Positions 43,018 through 49,243 of a stretch of DNA of 49,243 bases are shown here, piece by piece (the stretch's first letter is position 1; the number at the start of each line of letters is the position of its first letter). The notes beneath the pieces are model-generated. The model worked only from the letters and a program-made list of their open reading frames with translations. It was not told the DNA's origin and searched no databases. Position numbers and translations under genes: made by a program. The stretch is from DATJPR01 sp035506295 (GTDB lineage Bacteria; Bacteroidota; Ignavibacteria; UBA10030; UBA6906), in assembly GCA_035506295.1 (NCBI GenBank), contig DATJPR010000141.1, positions 1 to 49,243 of the forward strand. Direction: 5' to 3'.

Positions 43018-44433
43018 TTATGAAAGCAACGTACGGACGTCGGTAATTTTCCCGGTCACCGCGGCAGCGGCAGCCGTGAGGGGGGATGCGAGGAATGTGC
43101 GCCCGCCTTTGCCCTGGCGTCCTTCGAAGTTGCGGTTGCTGGTGCTGACCGCATACTCACCCGGCGACAGCTGATCGCCGTTCATGGCGATGCACATCGA
43201 GCAACCCGCCTCGCGCCATTCCGCGCCGGCATTCCTGAAAATCTTATCGAGCCCTTCCGCCTCCGCCTGCCGCTTGACTTCTTGCGAACCGGGGACGACC
43301 AGGACGCGGACTTTCGGAGCGACCTTACGATCGCGGAACACCGAGGCTGCTGAGCGGAGGTCCGAGAGCCGGGAATTTGTACAGCTTCCGATGAAGACCA
43401 CGTCCACCGGCTTGCCGAGCAGTGGTTGACCGGGCTGGATCCCCATGTACGTGAGCGACTTCTCCAGGGCCGAGCGTTGCGACGCCTCCGAGAGCGATTG
43501 CGGCTCGGGGACGCGTCCGGAAATCGGCATTCCCATCCCGGGATTAGTGCCGAAGGTGATCATGGGAGTCAGAGCGTTTGCATCGAGCGCCACGGATCTG
43601 TCGAACGGTGCCCCCTCGTCGCTCGGGAGTTTTTTCCATTCCGACACCGCTGCGTCCCAGGCAACGGCTTTCGGGGCGAACTCGCGCCCGGCGAGGTACT
43701 GGAACGTGGTGTCATCCGGCGCCACCATCCCAGCCCGCGCACCTCCTTCGATGGACATGTTGCAGACAGTCATCCGCTCTTCCATCGACATCTGGCGGAC
43801 CGCCGAGCCTGCGTATTCGATGACGTGGCCGGTCGCCCCGCCGACGCCGATCCGCGCAAGCAGCGCAAGGATGACATCCTTCGCCGTCACGCCGCGGCCG
43901 AGAGTTCCGTCGATGCGCACCTCGAGCGTTTTCGGCTCGCGCTGCAGCAGGCACTGCGTTGCAAGCACGTGCTCCACTTCACTTGTGCCGATCCCGAAGG
44001 CCAGCGCCCCGAACGCTCCGTGCGTCGATGTATGACTGTCACCGCACACGATCGTCATCCCCGGCTGCGTCAGTCCAAGATCCGGCCCGATCACGTGCAC
44101 GATGCCGCGCTGTGGGCTCCGCATGTCGTAGAGCCGGATCCCCGCCCAGGCCGCATTCGACGCCATCTGGTGGATCTGTTTGATCGCCAGCTCATCCGTC
44201 ATCGGGACGGACAGCGGCGTCGTCGGGATGCTGTGATCCATCGTCGCAACGGTCCTGGCGGGACGGCGGACGCGAATGCCGCGATCCCGCAATCCGGTGA
44301 ATGCCTGCGGCGACGTCACCTCATGGAGGAGGTGAAGGTCGATATAGAGAATTGCCGGGGCGCCTTCCTCCTGCGCCACAACATGGGCATCCCAGATCTT
44401 CTTGAACAGCGTACGGGGTTGCGTCTGTGTCAT
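43018..44433 (-). CDS. leuC: 3-isopropylmalate dehydratase large subunit
   Basis: 471 aa aconitase-family subunit that carries the 4Fe-4S cluster. Cysteine ligands lie in FIGSCTNSRLSDLR and in GCSMCIAMNGDQL near the C-terminus. YIDLHLLHEVTSPQAF near the N-terminus and GDSHTSTHGAFGALAFGIGTSEVEHVLATQ complete the signatures. It pairs with LeuD encoded next. Its start overlaps the leuA stop by ATGA. Confidence 0.97.
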   Translation of the reverse strand: MTQTQPRTLFKKIWDAHVVAQEEGAPAILYIDLHLLHEVTSPQAFTGLRDRGIRVRRPARTVATMDHSIPTTPLSVPMTDELAIKQIHQMASNAAWAGIRLYDMRSPQRGIVHVIGPDLGLTQPGMTIVCGDSHTSTHGAFGALAFGIGTSEVEHVLATQCLLQREPKTLEVRIDGTLGRGVTAKDVILALLARIGVGGATGHVIEYAGSAVRQMSMEERMTVCNMSIEGGARAGMVAPDDTTFQYLAGREFAPKAVAWDAAVSEWKKLPSDEGAPFDRSVALDANALTPMITFGTNPGMGMPISGRVPEPQSLSEASQRSALEKSLTYMGIQPGQPLLGKPVDVVFIGSCTNSRLSDLRSAASVFRDRKVAPKVRVLVVPGSQEVKRQAEAEGLDKIFRNAGAEWREAGCSMCIAMNGDQLSPGEYAVSTSNRNFEGRQGKGGRTFLASPLTAAAAAVTGKITDVRTLLS

Positions 44434-45998
44434 ACCGTCACCGCTACATGTTTGCTCATCTGTCCTTCCTTGTCCTCTCTTTTGCGTTTGCTTGCCGACA
44501 CGGCTCTGTTCAGCGCTTCGAGGTACGCTTTGACGCTTCCCGTGATCACATCGGTGCTCGCTGCGCGGCCGTTGAATTGCACGCCGTCGAACGCCACCCG
44601 CACGAACGCCTCACCCATGGCGTCATGTCCCGCACTGACCGAGGTCACCGAATACTCGGTGAGCGTCCCGATGAGGCCGGTGACCCGTTCGATCGCTTTG
44701 TACGCAGCATCCACAGGTCCGTCCCCCGTCGCCGAATCGATAAACTGGAGATCGCCTCTCCGCAGCTCCACGGTCGCGGTCGGCCGGATCGCCGTCCCGC
44801 TGCTGACGTGGACGGAGGCGAGATGGTAATCGTCAGCCGTGTCGCGCGTCTCGTCCTCCACGATGGCAACCAGCTCTTCGTCGAAGACTTCTTTCTTCTT
44901 GTCGGCGATCGAGCAGAACTCGCGGTAGGTCCGTTCCAGCGCATCCGGCGTGAGCATGTACCCGAGCTCCTTGTAGCGTTCCTTCAGGGCATGCCGGCCG
45001 GAATGCTTCCCGAGAACGAGCGTGTTCTGCTTGAGGCCCACGGACTGCGGGGTCATGATTTCGTACGTCATGGCGCTCTTCAGCATGCCGTCCTGGTGAA
45101 TGCCCGCTTCGTGGGCGAAGGCATTTGCTCCGACGACCGCCTTGTTGCGCTGGACCATCATCCCCGTGAGGGTCGTAAGTAATTTGCTCGACTTGTAGAT
45201 CTCCTCGAATTGGATCTGCGTGTCGAACCCGAGAAGGTCTTTTCGAGTCCTGAGCGCGACGACGAATTCCTCGAGCGCCGCGTTTCCCGCCCGCTCGCCA
45301 ATCCCATTGATCGTGCACTCCACCTGGCGCACGCCGTTCTGGACGGCGGCCAGCGAGTTCGCGACGGCAAGGCCGAGATCATTGTGGCAGTGTGCGCTCA
45401 GTGTAACGTTGCCGATTCCTGGGACCCGTTCGCGGATCTTCCGGAACATCGCACCGTACTCTTCAGGAACGGCATAGCCGACGGTATCGGGCAGGTTGAT
45501 AACCGTCGCTCCGGCTTCGATGGCGGCGGCGACGATTTCACAGAGGAAGGTGAGATCGCTCCGCGACGCATCTTCACAGGAGAACTCGACGTCGTCGCAC
45601 AGCGATTTTGCATGGCTGACTGATTTCACCGCGTCGTCCAGCACCTGCGCGGCGGTTTTGTTGAGCTTGTGCTTCATGTGGATCGCGGAAGTGGCGATGA
45701 ACGCATGGAGCCGCGGGTGCTTGGCCCGGGCAATCGCCTCCCAGGCCCGATCGATGTCGCCCTTCACACAGCGACAGAGGGCTGCGATGGTCACCCCCTT
45801 GACGGATGTGGCAATCTTCTGCACCGCTTCGAAATCGCCCTGCGAGGTAATCGGGAAACCTGCCTCGATCACGTCAACCCGGAGCTGTTCGAGCTGGCGC
45901 GCCATGCGGAGTTTTTCGTCGACGTTCATGCTGCACCCGGGCGATTGCTCCCCGTCGCGCAGTGTCGTGTCAAAAATCACGATGCGTTCGTTTTTCAT
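44430..45998 (-). CDS. leuA: 2-isopropylmalate synthase
   Basis: 522 aa, standard bacterial length with the C-terminal allosteric domain, so leucine feedback is expected. It commits 2-oxoisovalerate to leucine. VIFDTTLRDGEQSPGCSMN, LPDTVGYAVPEEY and LSAHCHNDLGLAVANSLAAVQNGVRQVECTINGIGERAGN are diagnostic. I placed the start at 45998, where AAGGA lies 6 nt upstream. A longer frame reaching into ilvB has no ribosome site and an unlikely Arg/Thr-rich extension. It follows ilvB by 41 nt. Confidence 0.96.
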   Translation of the reverse strand: MKNERIVIFDTTLRDGEQSPGCSMNVDEKLRMARQLEQLRVDVIEAGFPITSQGDFEAVQKIATSVKGVTIAALCRCVKGDIDRAWEAIARAKHPRLHAFIATSAIHMKHKLNKTAAQVLDDAVKSVSHAKSLCDDVEFSCEDASRSDLTFLCEIVAAAIEAGATVINLPDTVGYAVPEEYGAMFRKIRERVPGIGNVTLSAHCHNDLGLAVANSLAAVQNGVRQVECTINGIGERAGNAALEEFVVALRTRKDLLGFDTQIQFEEIYKSSKLLTTLTGMMVQRNKAVVGANAFAHEAGIHQDGMLKSAMTYEIMTPQSVGLKQNTLVLGKHSGRHALKERYKELGYMLTPDALERTYREFCSIADKKKEVFDEELVAIVEDETRDTADDYHLASVHVSSGTAIRPTATVELRRGDLQFIDSATGDGPVDAAYKAIERVTGLIGTLTEYSVTSVSAGHDAMGEAFVRVAFDGVQFNGRAASTDVITGSVKAYLEALNRAVSASKRKREDKEGQMSKHVAVTV

Positions 45999-46039
45999 GA
46001 GAGTTCCTTTCGTTCGCCGTTCAGCGCGTGTCGTGGGTG

Positions 46040-47863
46040 TCAACCGCGTACCGGAACCGGGTTGGGGGCTTTTCCCTTCTGGAGCGTCACAAGACTCTCG
46101 CTCCCCCGCGGCGCCGGTTTGTCGGACGATTCAACGTCCGGGTTGTCGATCATCTCGTTGACGGTCATACCGGCCGGAATCATCGGATAGACGTTGTCTT
46201 CCTGTTCAACGACAAATTCCACGAAGACCGGACCGTCCTTGTGCTGCATCGCCGTGGCAATTGCCTCGCTGACCTGGCCGCTACGGGTCACGCGGAACGC
46301 CCGGCATCCATGCGCTTCCGCCAGCTTGACGAAATCCGGGCTCGAAATTTCCACGTGCGAGTACCGTCGGCGCCAGAAGAGCTCCTGCCATTGCCGCACC
46401 ATGCCGAGAAACCCATTGTTGATCACAAAGATCTTCAGGGGCAATTTGTGCTCGACGATGGTCGTCATCTCCTGGGCGTTCATCTGGAAGCCGCCGTCGC
46501 CGCTGATCGAGACAACCGGCAGATCGCGCCTCCCGAACGCCACGCCCATGGCGGCCGGCAGCGAGAAGCCCATGGTCCCGAGTCCGCCCGAAGTGATGTG
46601 CGTGCGCGGGTGCATGAAGTTGAAGAACTGCGCCGTCCACATTTGATGCTGCCCGACATCCGTCACCACGACGGCATTACCGCCCGTGACCTCTCCGAGT
46701 TTCTGGATCACCATCTGTGCCTTGATCTTCTCGCTCGACCGATAACGCAGCGGATGTTCGGATTTCCACTGGTCGATCGTCGCCAGCCAGTCGGCGGTAT
46801 CCAGACGGCGCACCAGGGAGGTAAGTTTGGGGAGGACGCGTTTGACATCGCCGACGATCGGGACGTCGACGGCGACGTTCTTGCTGATGGCGGAGGGATC
46901 GATATCGATATGGATGATCTTCGCTTCCGGGGCGAAGTGATCGACGTTCCCCGTCACCCTGTCGTCGAAGCGGGCGCCGACGGCCACGAGGACGTCACAG
47001 TAGTTGACAGCCATGTTCGAATACCACGTGCCGTGCATTCCGAGCATCCCCATGGAAAGGCGGTCACGCTCGGGGAATGCGCCCAGGCCGTGAAGGGTTG
47101 TGGTGACCGGCGCCTGCAATTTTGCCGCGAGCGCACGGAGCTCTTCCGAGGCGGCTGAGAGAATGACGCCTCCTCCGACATACAGCACCGGCCTCTTGGA
47201 AGTGGACAGCAGCTCGGCAGCCCTCTGGATTTGCTGCTCGTGCCCCTCGACCACCGGCTTGTATGTCCTCAGTTCGATAGACTCGGGATACTCGAAGGAG
47301 GTCTTGTGTGCCATGACATCCTTCGGGAGGTCGACGAGCACAGGACCCGGACGCCCGTGTGTCGCGATGTAGAAGGCCTCCTTGACGATCCGCGACAGCT
47401 CGCGTACATCCCGGACCAGATAGGAGTGCTTCGTGATGGGTCGCGTGATGCCGACGATGTCGGCTTCCTGGAAGGCGTCGTTCCCGATCAGTCGCAGCGC
47501 AACCTGGCCGGTGAACACGACAATCGGTATGGAATCCATGTACGCGTCCGCGATGCCGGTGACGGTGTTGGTCCCGCCGGGTCCGGAAGTGGCGAGGACA
47601 ACGCCGGGCTTTCCCGTGGCTTTCGCATATCCTTCCGCCGCGTGGGTCGCGCCCTGTTCATGACGCGTGAGAACATGCTTGATGTCGGAGATATCGTGGA
47701 GAACGTCGTAGATCCCGATCGTCGCCCCGCCGGGATAGCCGAAGACGACTTCGACATTTTCCTCGATGAGGCTTCGCACAAAGATCTCGGCTCCCGTCAT
47801 CACACGACCGTGGTGGTTGTCATCGCGGTGCGCGCGGTTTGCTTCCGTCTGTCCAGGCGTCAT
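46040..47863 (-). CDS. ilvB: Acetolactate synthase large (catalytic) subunit
   Basis: 607 aa ThDP- and FAD-dependent enzyme. It makes 2-acetolactate or 2-aceto-2-hydroxybutyrate, the shared first step for Val/Leu and Ile. The catalytic Glu is in RHEQGATHAAEGYA, and FAD-domain signatures such as VAVGARFDDRVTG are visible. The ThDP motif is GDGGFQMNAQEMTTIVEHKLPLKIFVINNG. The start at 47863 has AAGGGA with 6-nt spacing. It is the first structural gene of the branched-chain operon. No ilvN regulatory subunit follows, and ilvC and ilvD are absent here. Confidence 0.96.
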   Translation of the reverse strand: MTPGQTEANRAHRDDNHHGRVMTGAEIFVRSLIEENVEVVFGYPGGATIGIYDVLHDISDIKHVLTRHEQGATHAAEGYAKATGKPGVVLATSGPGGTNTVTGIADAYMDSIPIVVFTGQVALRLIGNDAFQEADIVGITRPITKHSYLVRDVRELSRIVKEAFYIATHGRPGPVLVDLPKDVMAHKTSFEYPESIELRTYKPVVEGHEQQIQRAAELLSTSKRPVLYVGGGVILSAASEELRALAAKLQAPVTTTLHGLGAFPERDRLSMGMLGMHGTWYSNMAVNYCDVLVAVGARFDDRVTGNVDHFAPEAKIIHIDIDPSAISKNVAVDVPIVGDVKRVLPKLTSLVRRLDTADWLATIDQWKSEHPLRYRSSEKIKAQMVIQKLGEVTGGNAVVVTDVGQHQMWTAQFFNFMHPRTHITSGGLGTMGFSLPAAMGVAFGRRDLPVVSISGDGGFQMNAQEMTTIVEHKLPLKIFVINNGFLGMVRQWQELFWRRRYSHVEISSPDFVKLAEAHGCRAFRVTRSGQVSEAIATAMQHKDGPVFVEFVVEQEDNVYPMIPAGMTVNEMIDNPDVESSDKPAPRGSESLVTLQKGKAPNPVPVRG

Positions 47864-47921
47864 GGACTGTCCCTTAGTAATGTGAGTGAAACCTTACAAC
47901 AACACACACACTCCTGCGCCT

Positions 47922-48038
47922 GCCAGAGACTGACCGGTTGCCCTTGGGATTGCTTGGTGTGAAGTTCGGGGGTTGGTTAGCCTCTGGCGCTTCTTCAGCT
48001 AATAACTAGTACTAGCCCGAGAAGAATCGAGAGGCTAA
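47922..48038 (-). promoter_or_regulatory. Attenuator-like alternative RNA pairings upstream of ilvB
   Basis: In minus-strand RNA three segments compete. Segment 1 (48038-48031, TTAGCCTC), inside the Leu/Ile codon run of the leader ORF, is perfectly complementary to the middle of segment 2 (47984-47977). Segment 2 (47988-47975, GCCAGAGGCTAACC) also pairs with segment 3 (47935-47922, GGTCAGTCTCTGGC) over 14 positions with one mismatch and one G-U. The leader stop at 47997-47995 lies only 7 nt before segment 2, so ribosome position would decide which pairing forms. A U/G-rich run follows segment 3, but no clean intrinsic terminator is seen. Confidence 0.6.
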
Positions 48039-48168
48039 GGAGGAGAATAATCGAGGAAATGCTAACAGGAGAAGCGAGCAGGGAACGCCCGGTCACCGTG
48101 GAATTCTCCACGGGAATAGAGGAATGGGCGCTATGGGATTCGTTTCTCATGATTGCAGCGAAAAACAT
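47995..48168 (-). CDS. Ile/Leu/Val-rich leader peptide of the branched-chain operon
   Basis: An ORF of up to 57 codons lies between the promoter and ilvB. It ends in IILLLSLSILLGLVLVIS and stop; in the last 22 codons 15 are Ile, Leu or Val (eight Leu, five Ile, two Val). This is how ilv and leu leader peptides sense the three charged tRNAs. Three in-frame starts are possible. ATG 48168 would be almost leaderless from the predicted start point. ATG 48150 has no clear ribosome site. GTG 48096 gives 33 codons and has GGAG 9 nt upstream. An alternative reading is a small single-pass membrane protein, but its location and the overlapping RNA structures favour a leader peptide. Confidence 0.7.
   Translation of the reverse strand: MFFAAIMRNESHSAHSSIPVENSTVTGRSLLASPVSISSIILLLSLSILLGLVLVIS
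48096..48113 (-). promoter_or_regulatory. Hairpin covering the ribosome site of the internal leader start
   Basis: A perfect 7-bp stem, CCGTGGA and TCCACGG with a 4-nt loop, encloses the GGAG that precedes the candidate GTG start at 48096. If this start is used, the stem would limit leader translation. Confidence 0.4.
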
Positions 48169-48177
48169 CGCTACTTC

Positions 48178-48206
48178 ACTATAGGAATTGGCGTCGAACT
48201 TGTCAA
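48178..48206 (-). promoter_or_regulatory. Sigma-70-type promoter of the branched-chain operon
   Basis: On the minus strand TTGACA (48206-48201) and TATAGT (48183-48178) are separated by exactly 17 nt. This is the best -35/-10 pair noticed in the window. Transcription would start near 48171 and give a leader of about 300 nt before ilvB, containing the leader ORF and attenuator. Confidence 0.75.
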
Positions 48207-48237
48207 GGGAAAAATGAAAATGAACGAAAATAAATCC

Positions 48238-48272
48238 CCCTTCTTCCTACGTCCCTCTTCCTACTTCTTACT
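48238..48272. repeat. Five-unit heptamer array overlapping the acetyltransferase stop
   Basis: Five in-phase 7-bp units (minus-strand consensus AGTAGGA) cover 35 bp. The array supplies the final residues (SKK) and TAG stop of the GNAT gene and extends towards the ilvB promoter. The unit is the same as in the first array at 32745-32779. Confidence 0.65.
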
Positions 48273-48698
48273 CTTGGCCCAATCTTGCTGAAACGAGTAC
48301 ATTATGAGGTCCTCTCTCTGCCGCCACCCGGCCCTTTCCCAGAAGACCCGACCTGCTTCGTTGTCGGATTGGACAAAGACATGCGAGCGTTCGATGCCTA
48401 TCTTCTCCAGAGCCGCGAGACTCCGGTCCACAAGTGCCTGGCCGATCCCGAGGCGTCGATGTCCCGCGTCCACCGCCAGATGGTGGAGGTACCCTCTTCT
48501 GCCGTCATGCCCTCCGAGAATCGCACCGACAATCCGCTCTTCGCTCATTGCGACAAAGCTCATTCCTGGATTATGATCGAGGTATCGACTGATCTCTTCC
48601 GGCGAATCGGCGACACCGATCGAGACACCCTCGCTGCGCTTCCACAGCTCGATGACGGATGAAATGTGCGACGGCTCGAAGGGAAGGAGCTGAACCAT
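48261..48698 (-). CDS. GNAT-family N-acetyltransferase
   Basis: 145 aa. The acetyl-CoA binding motif A is clear (YLHHLAVDAGHRRLGIGQALVDRSLAALEK), followed by VQSDNEAGRVFWERAGW (motif B), typical of single-domain GNATs related to RimI/YpeA. The acceptor is unknown. The gene ends inside a heptamer repeat that encodes its last three residues. It precedes the branched-chain operon on the same strand, but the operon has its own promoter. Confidence 0.87.
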   Translation of the reverse strand: MVQLLPFEPSHISSVIELWKRSEGVSIGVADSPEEISRYLDHNPGMSFVAMSEERIVGAILGGHDGRRGYLHHLAVDAGHRRLGIGQALVDRSLAALEKIGIERSHVFVQSDNEAGRVFWERAGWRQREDLIMYSFQQDWAKSKK

Positions 48699-48752
48699 GG
48701 AGAGAGAGACTTTGAGACTGCGAGATTGGGGGACGGGGCGCGGACCGCTCCG

Positions 48753-48808
48753 TCTTTCTGCTTCAGCTTTCTGCTTTTGCTTTCTGCCTGCTGCTTACTT
48801 TCTACTCA
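48753..48808. repeat. Heptamer array (AGAAAGC/AGTAAGC units)
   Basis: On the minus strand seven or eight near-tandem units of 6-7 bp related to AGTAAGC and AGAAAGC lie between tRNA-Val and the GNAT gene. Spacing slips to 6 bp in places. The unit matches the second array at 32781-32815. It may also lie in the tRNA 3' trailer. Confidence 0.55.
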
Positions 48809-48824
48809 TTGACGTTCCCCCGAG

Positions 48825-48899
48825 TGGACGCTGCTGGGTTCGAACCAGCGACCTCCTGCTTGTAAGGCAGGCGCTCTGGACCAGCTGAGCTAAGCGTCC
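48825..48899 (-). tRNA. tRNA-Val (anticodon TAC)
   Basis: 75 nt with full cloverleaf: acceptor GGACGCT/AGCGTCC with discriminator A, D-arm GCTC/GAGC, anticodon stem CCTGC/GCAGG with loop CTTACAA (anticodon TAC), and T-arm GCTGG-TTCGAAC-CCAGC. CCA is not encoded. It reads GUA valine codons. Confidence 0.95.
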
Positions 48900-48915
48900 A
48901 AGTGGCCACGGCCAA

Positions 48916-48944
48916 AGTCTACGGAGAACTGTTTTCAAGTGCAA
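48916..48944 (-). promoter_or_regulatory. Promoter candidate for tRNA-Val
   Basis: On the minus strand TTGCAC (48944-48939) and TAGACT (48921-48916) are 17 nt apart. The -10 lies 16 nt upstream of the mature tRNA 5' end, as expected for a tRNA gene. Confidence 0.45.
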
Positions 48945-48971
48945 TGAGAAGTGCACACGGTCTTTCATAAG

Positions 48972-49000
48972 TTGACCTTCCTTCTTGTATCACGTACTTT
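48972..49000 (+). promoter_or_regulatory. Promoter candidate for the thioesterase gene
   Basis: TTGACC (48972-48977) and TACTTT (48995-49000) are separated by 17 nt, upstream of the ATG at 49055. TACTTTG also partly resembles the Bacteroidota -7 element, so the class is ambiguous. Confidence 0.35.
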
Positions 49001-49054
49001 GAGAGCACACACCAGAACAATTTGAATGCACACTTACCACAATCATGGACGTTT

Positions 49055-49243
49055 ATGCCCCCGTCTCCCAAGGCTTTCCAGGACTACTACCCCGACGATC
49101 TGAGCTACTGCTACGGCTGCGGCCGGTTGAATGAGCACGGACATCAGATCAAAAGTTTCTGGGAAGGAAATGAATCCGTCGCGTCATTCACTCCGAAGCC
49201 GTATCATATCGCCGTGCCGGGGTACGTCTACGGAGGATTGATC
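49055..49243 (+). CDS. PaaI-type (hotdog fold) thioesterase, N-terminal part (cut by window edge)
   Basis: 63 codons before the right edge. The segment SYCYGCGRLNEHGHQIKSFWEGNESVASFTPKPYHIAVPGYVYGGLI matches PaaI/YbdB-like acyl-CoA thioesterases, with a CYGCG opening and a G(Y/H)VYGG active-site region as in many uncharacterised members. The start at 49055 gives MPPSPKAFQDYY. The catalytic half is mostly beyond the window. It is divergent from tRNA-Val. Confidence 0.7.
   Translation, partial: MPPSPKAFQDYYPDDLSYCYGCGRLNEHGHQIKSFWEGNESVASFTPKPYHIAVPGYVYGGLI

Noticed and set aside
43426..44829. A 467-codon plus-strand frame opposite leuC and leuA
   Set aside because: It crosses the ends of two conserved enzymes and has shadow-frame composition.
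46040..48180. An additional ilvN-like regulatory subunit gene near ilvB
   Set aside because: Only 41 nt separate ilvB and leuA, and upstream there is only the leader region; no ACT-domain frame exists.
47864..48260. T-box riboswitch upstream of ilvB
   Set aside because: No T-box consensus (GGTGG...ACC type) or specifier loop arrangement was found; the Ile/Leu/Val ORF with competing stems explains the region better.

Overview
The window reads as one continuous, gene-dense (roughly 58-60% GC by eye) chromosomal stretch of a diderm, probably free-living bacterium of the Bacteroidota/Chlorobi/Ignavibacteria group (FCB). This assignment is inferred. It rests on a secreted protein with a type IX secretion C-terminal sorting domain, an Omp85-like outer-membrane barrel, lipopolysaccharide genes (GT9 heptosyltransferase and WaaA), a PafA-like alkaline phosphatase and CimA-type isoleucine synthesis. 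No phage, plasmid, IS or CRISPR features were seen.

Layout. 1-6.4 kb (minus strand): the start of a secreted S9/DPP-IV-like peptidase cut by the left edge; a LacI-type regulator, L-fucose isomerase and creatininase-family hydrolase in one overlapping operon behind a LacI-type operator; and a T9SS cargo protein. 6.4-18.1 kb (minus): a long housekeeping run hisA-purE-PfkB kinase-dapB-dapA-dapD-RmlD-like reductase-serS-two ABC exporter halves-fbp, with frequent ATGA overlaps. 18.3-21.5 kb (plus): PafA-like phosphatase and an outer-membrane barrel. 21.6-24.3 kb (minus): a VWA protein and a MoxR/ChlI-type AAA+ ATPase. 24.4-33.7 kb (plus): heptosyltransferase, waaA, larC, M49-like lipoprotein peptidase, SDR, a small orphan, murB, HAD phosphatase, cupin and class D beta-lactamase. 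33.7-38.7 kb: hrpB, an alpha/beta hydrolase, and three membrane proteins, one with a zinc ribbon. 38.8-48.2 kb (minus): a branched-chain amino acid operon ilvB-leuA-leuC-leuD-cimA-leuB-ilvE. 48.2-49.2 kb: GNAT acetyltransferase, tRNA-Val(TAC) and the start of a PaaI-type thioesterase.

The branched-chain operon has a clear control region. A promoter with a 17-bp spacer is followed by an unannotated leader ORF of up to 57 codons whose end is almost entirely Ile/Leu/Val codons. Two mutually exclusive RNA pairings follow, which looks like transcription attenuation by a leader peptide.

The other unusual layer is repetitive. Short arrays of degenerate 7-bp units, often five units (35 bp), recur between genes, inside the T9SS sorting-domain coding sequence and across a stop codon. 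Separate REP-like palindromes built on GTAGGGACGTT, and a large inverted hairpin pair, also occupy intergenic gaps.
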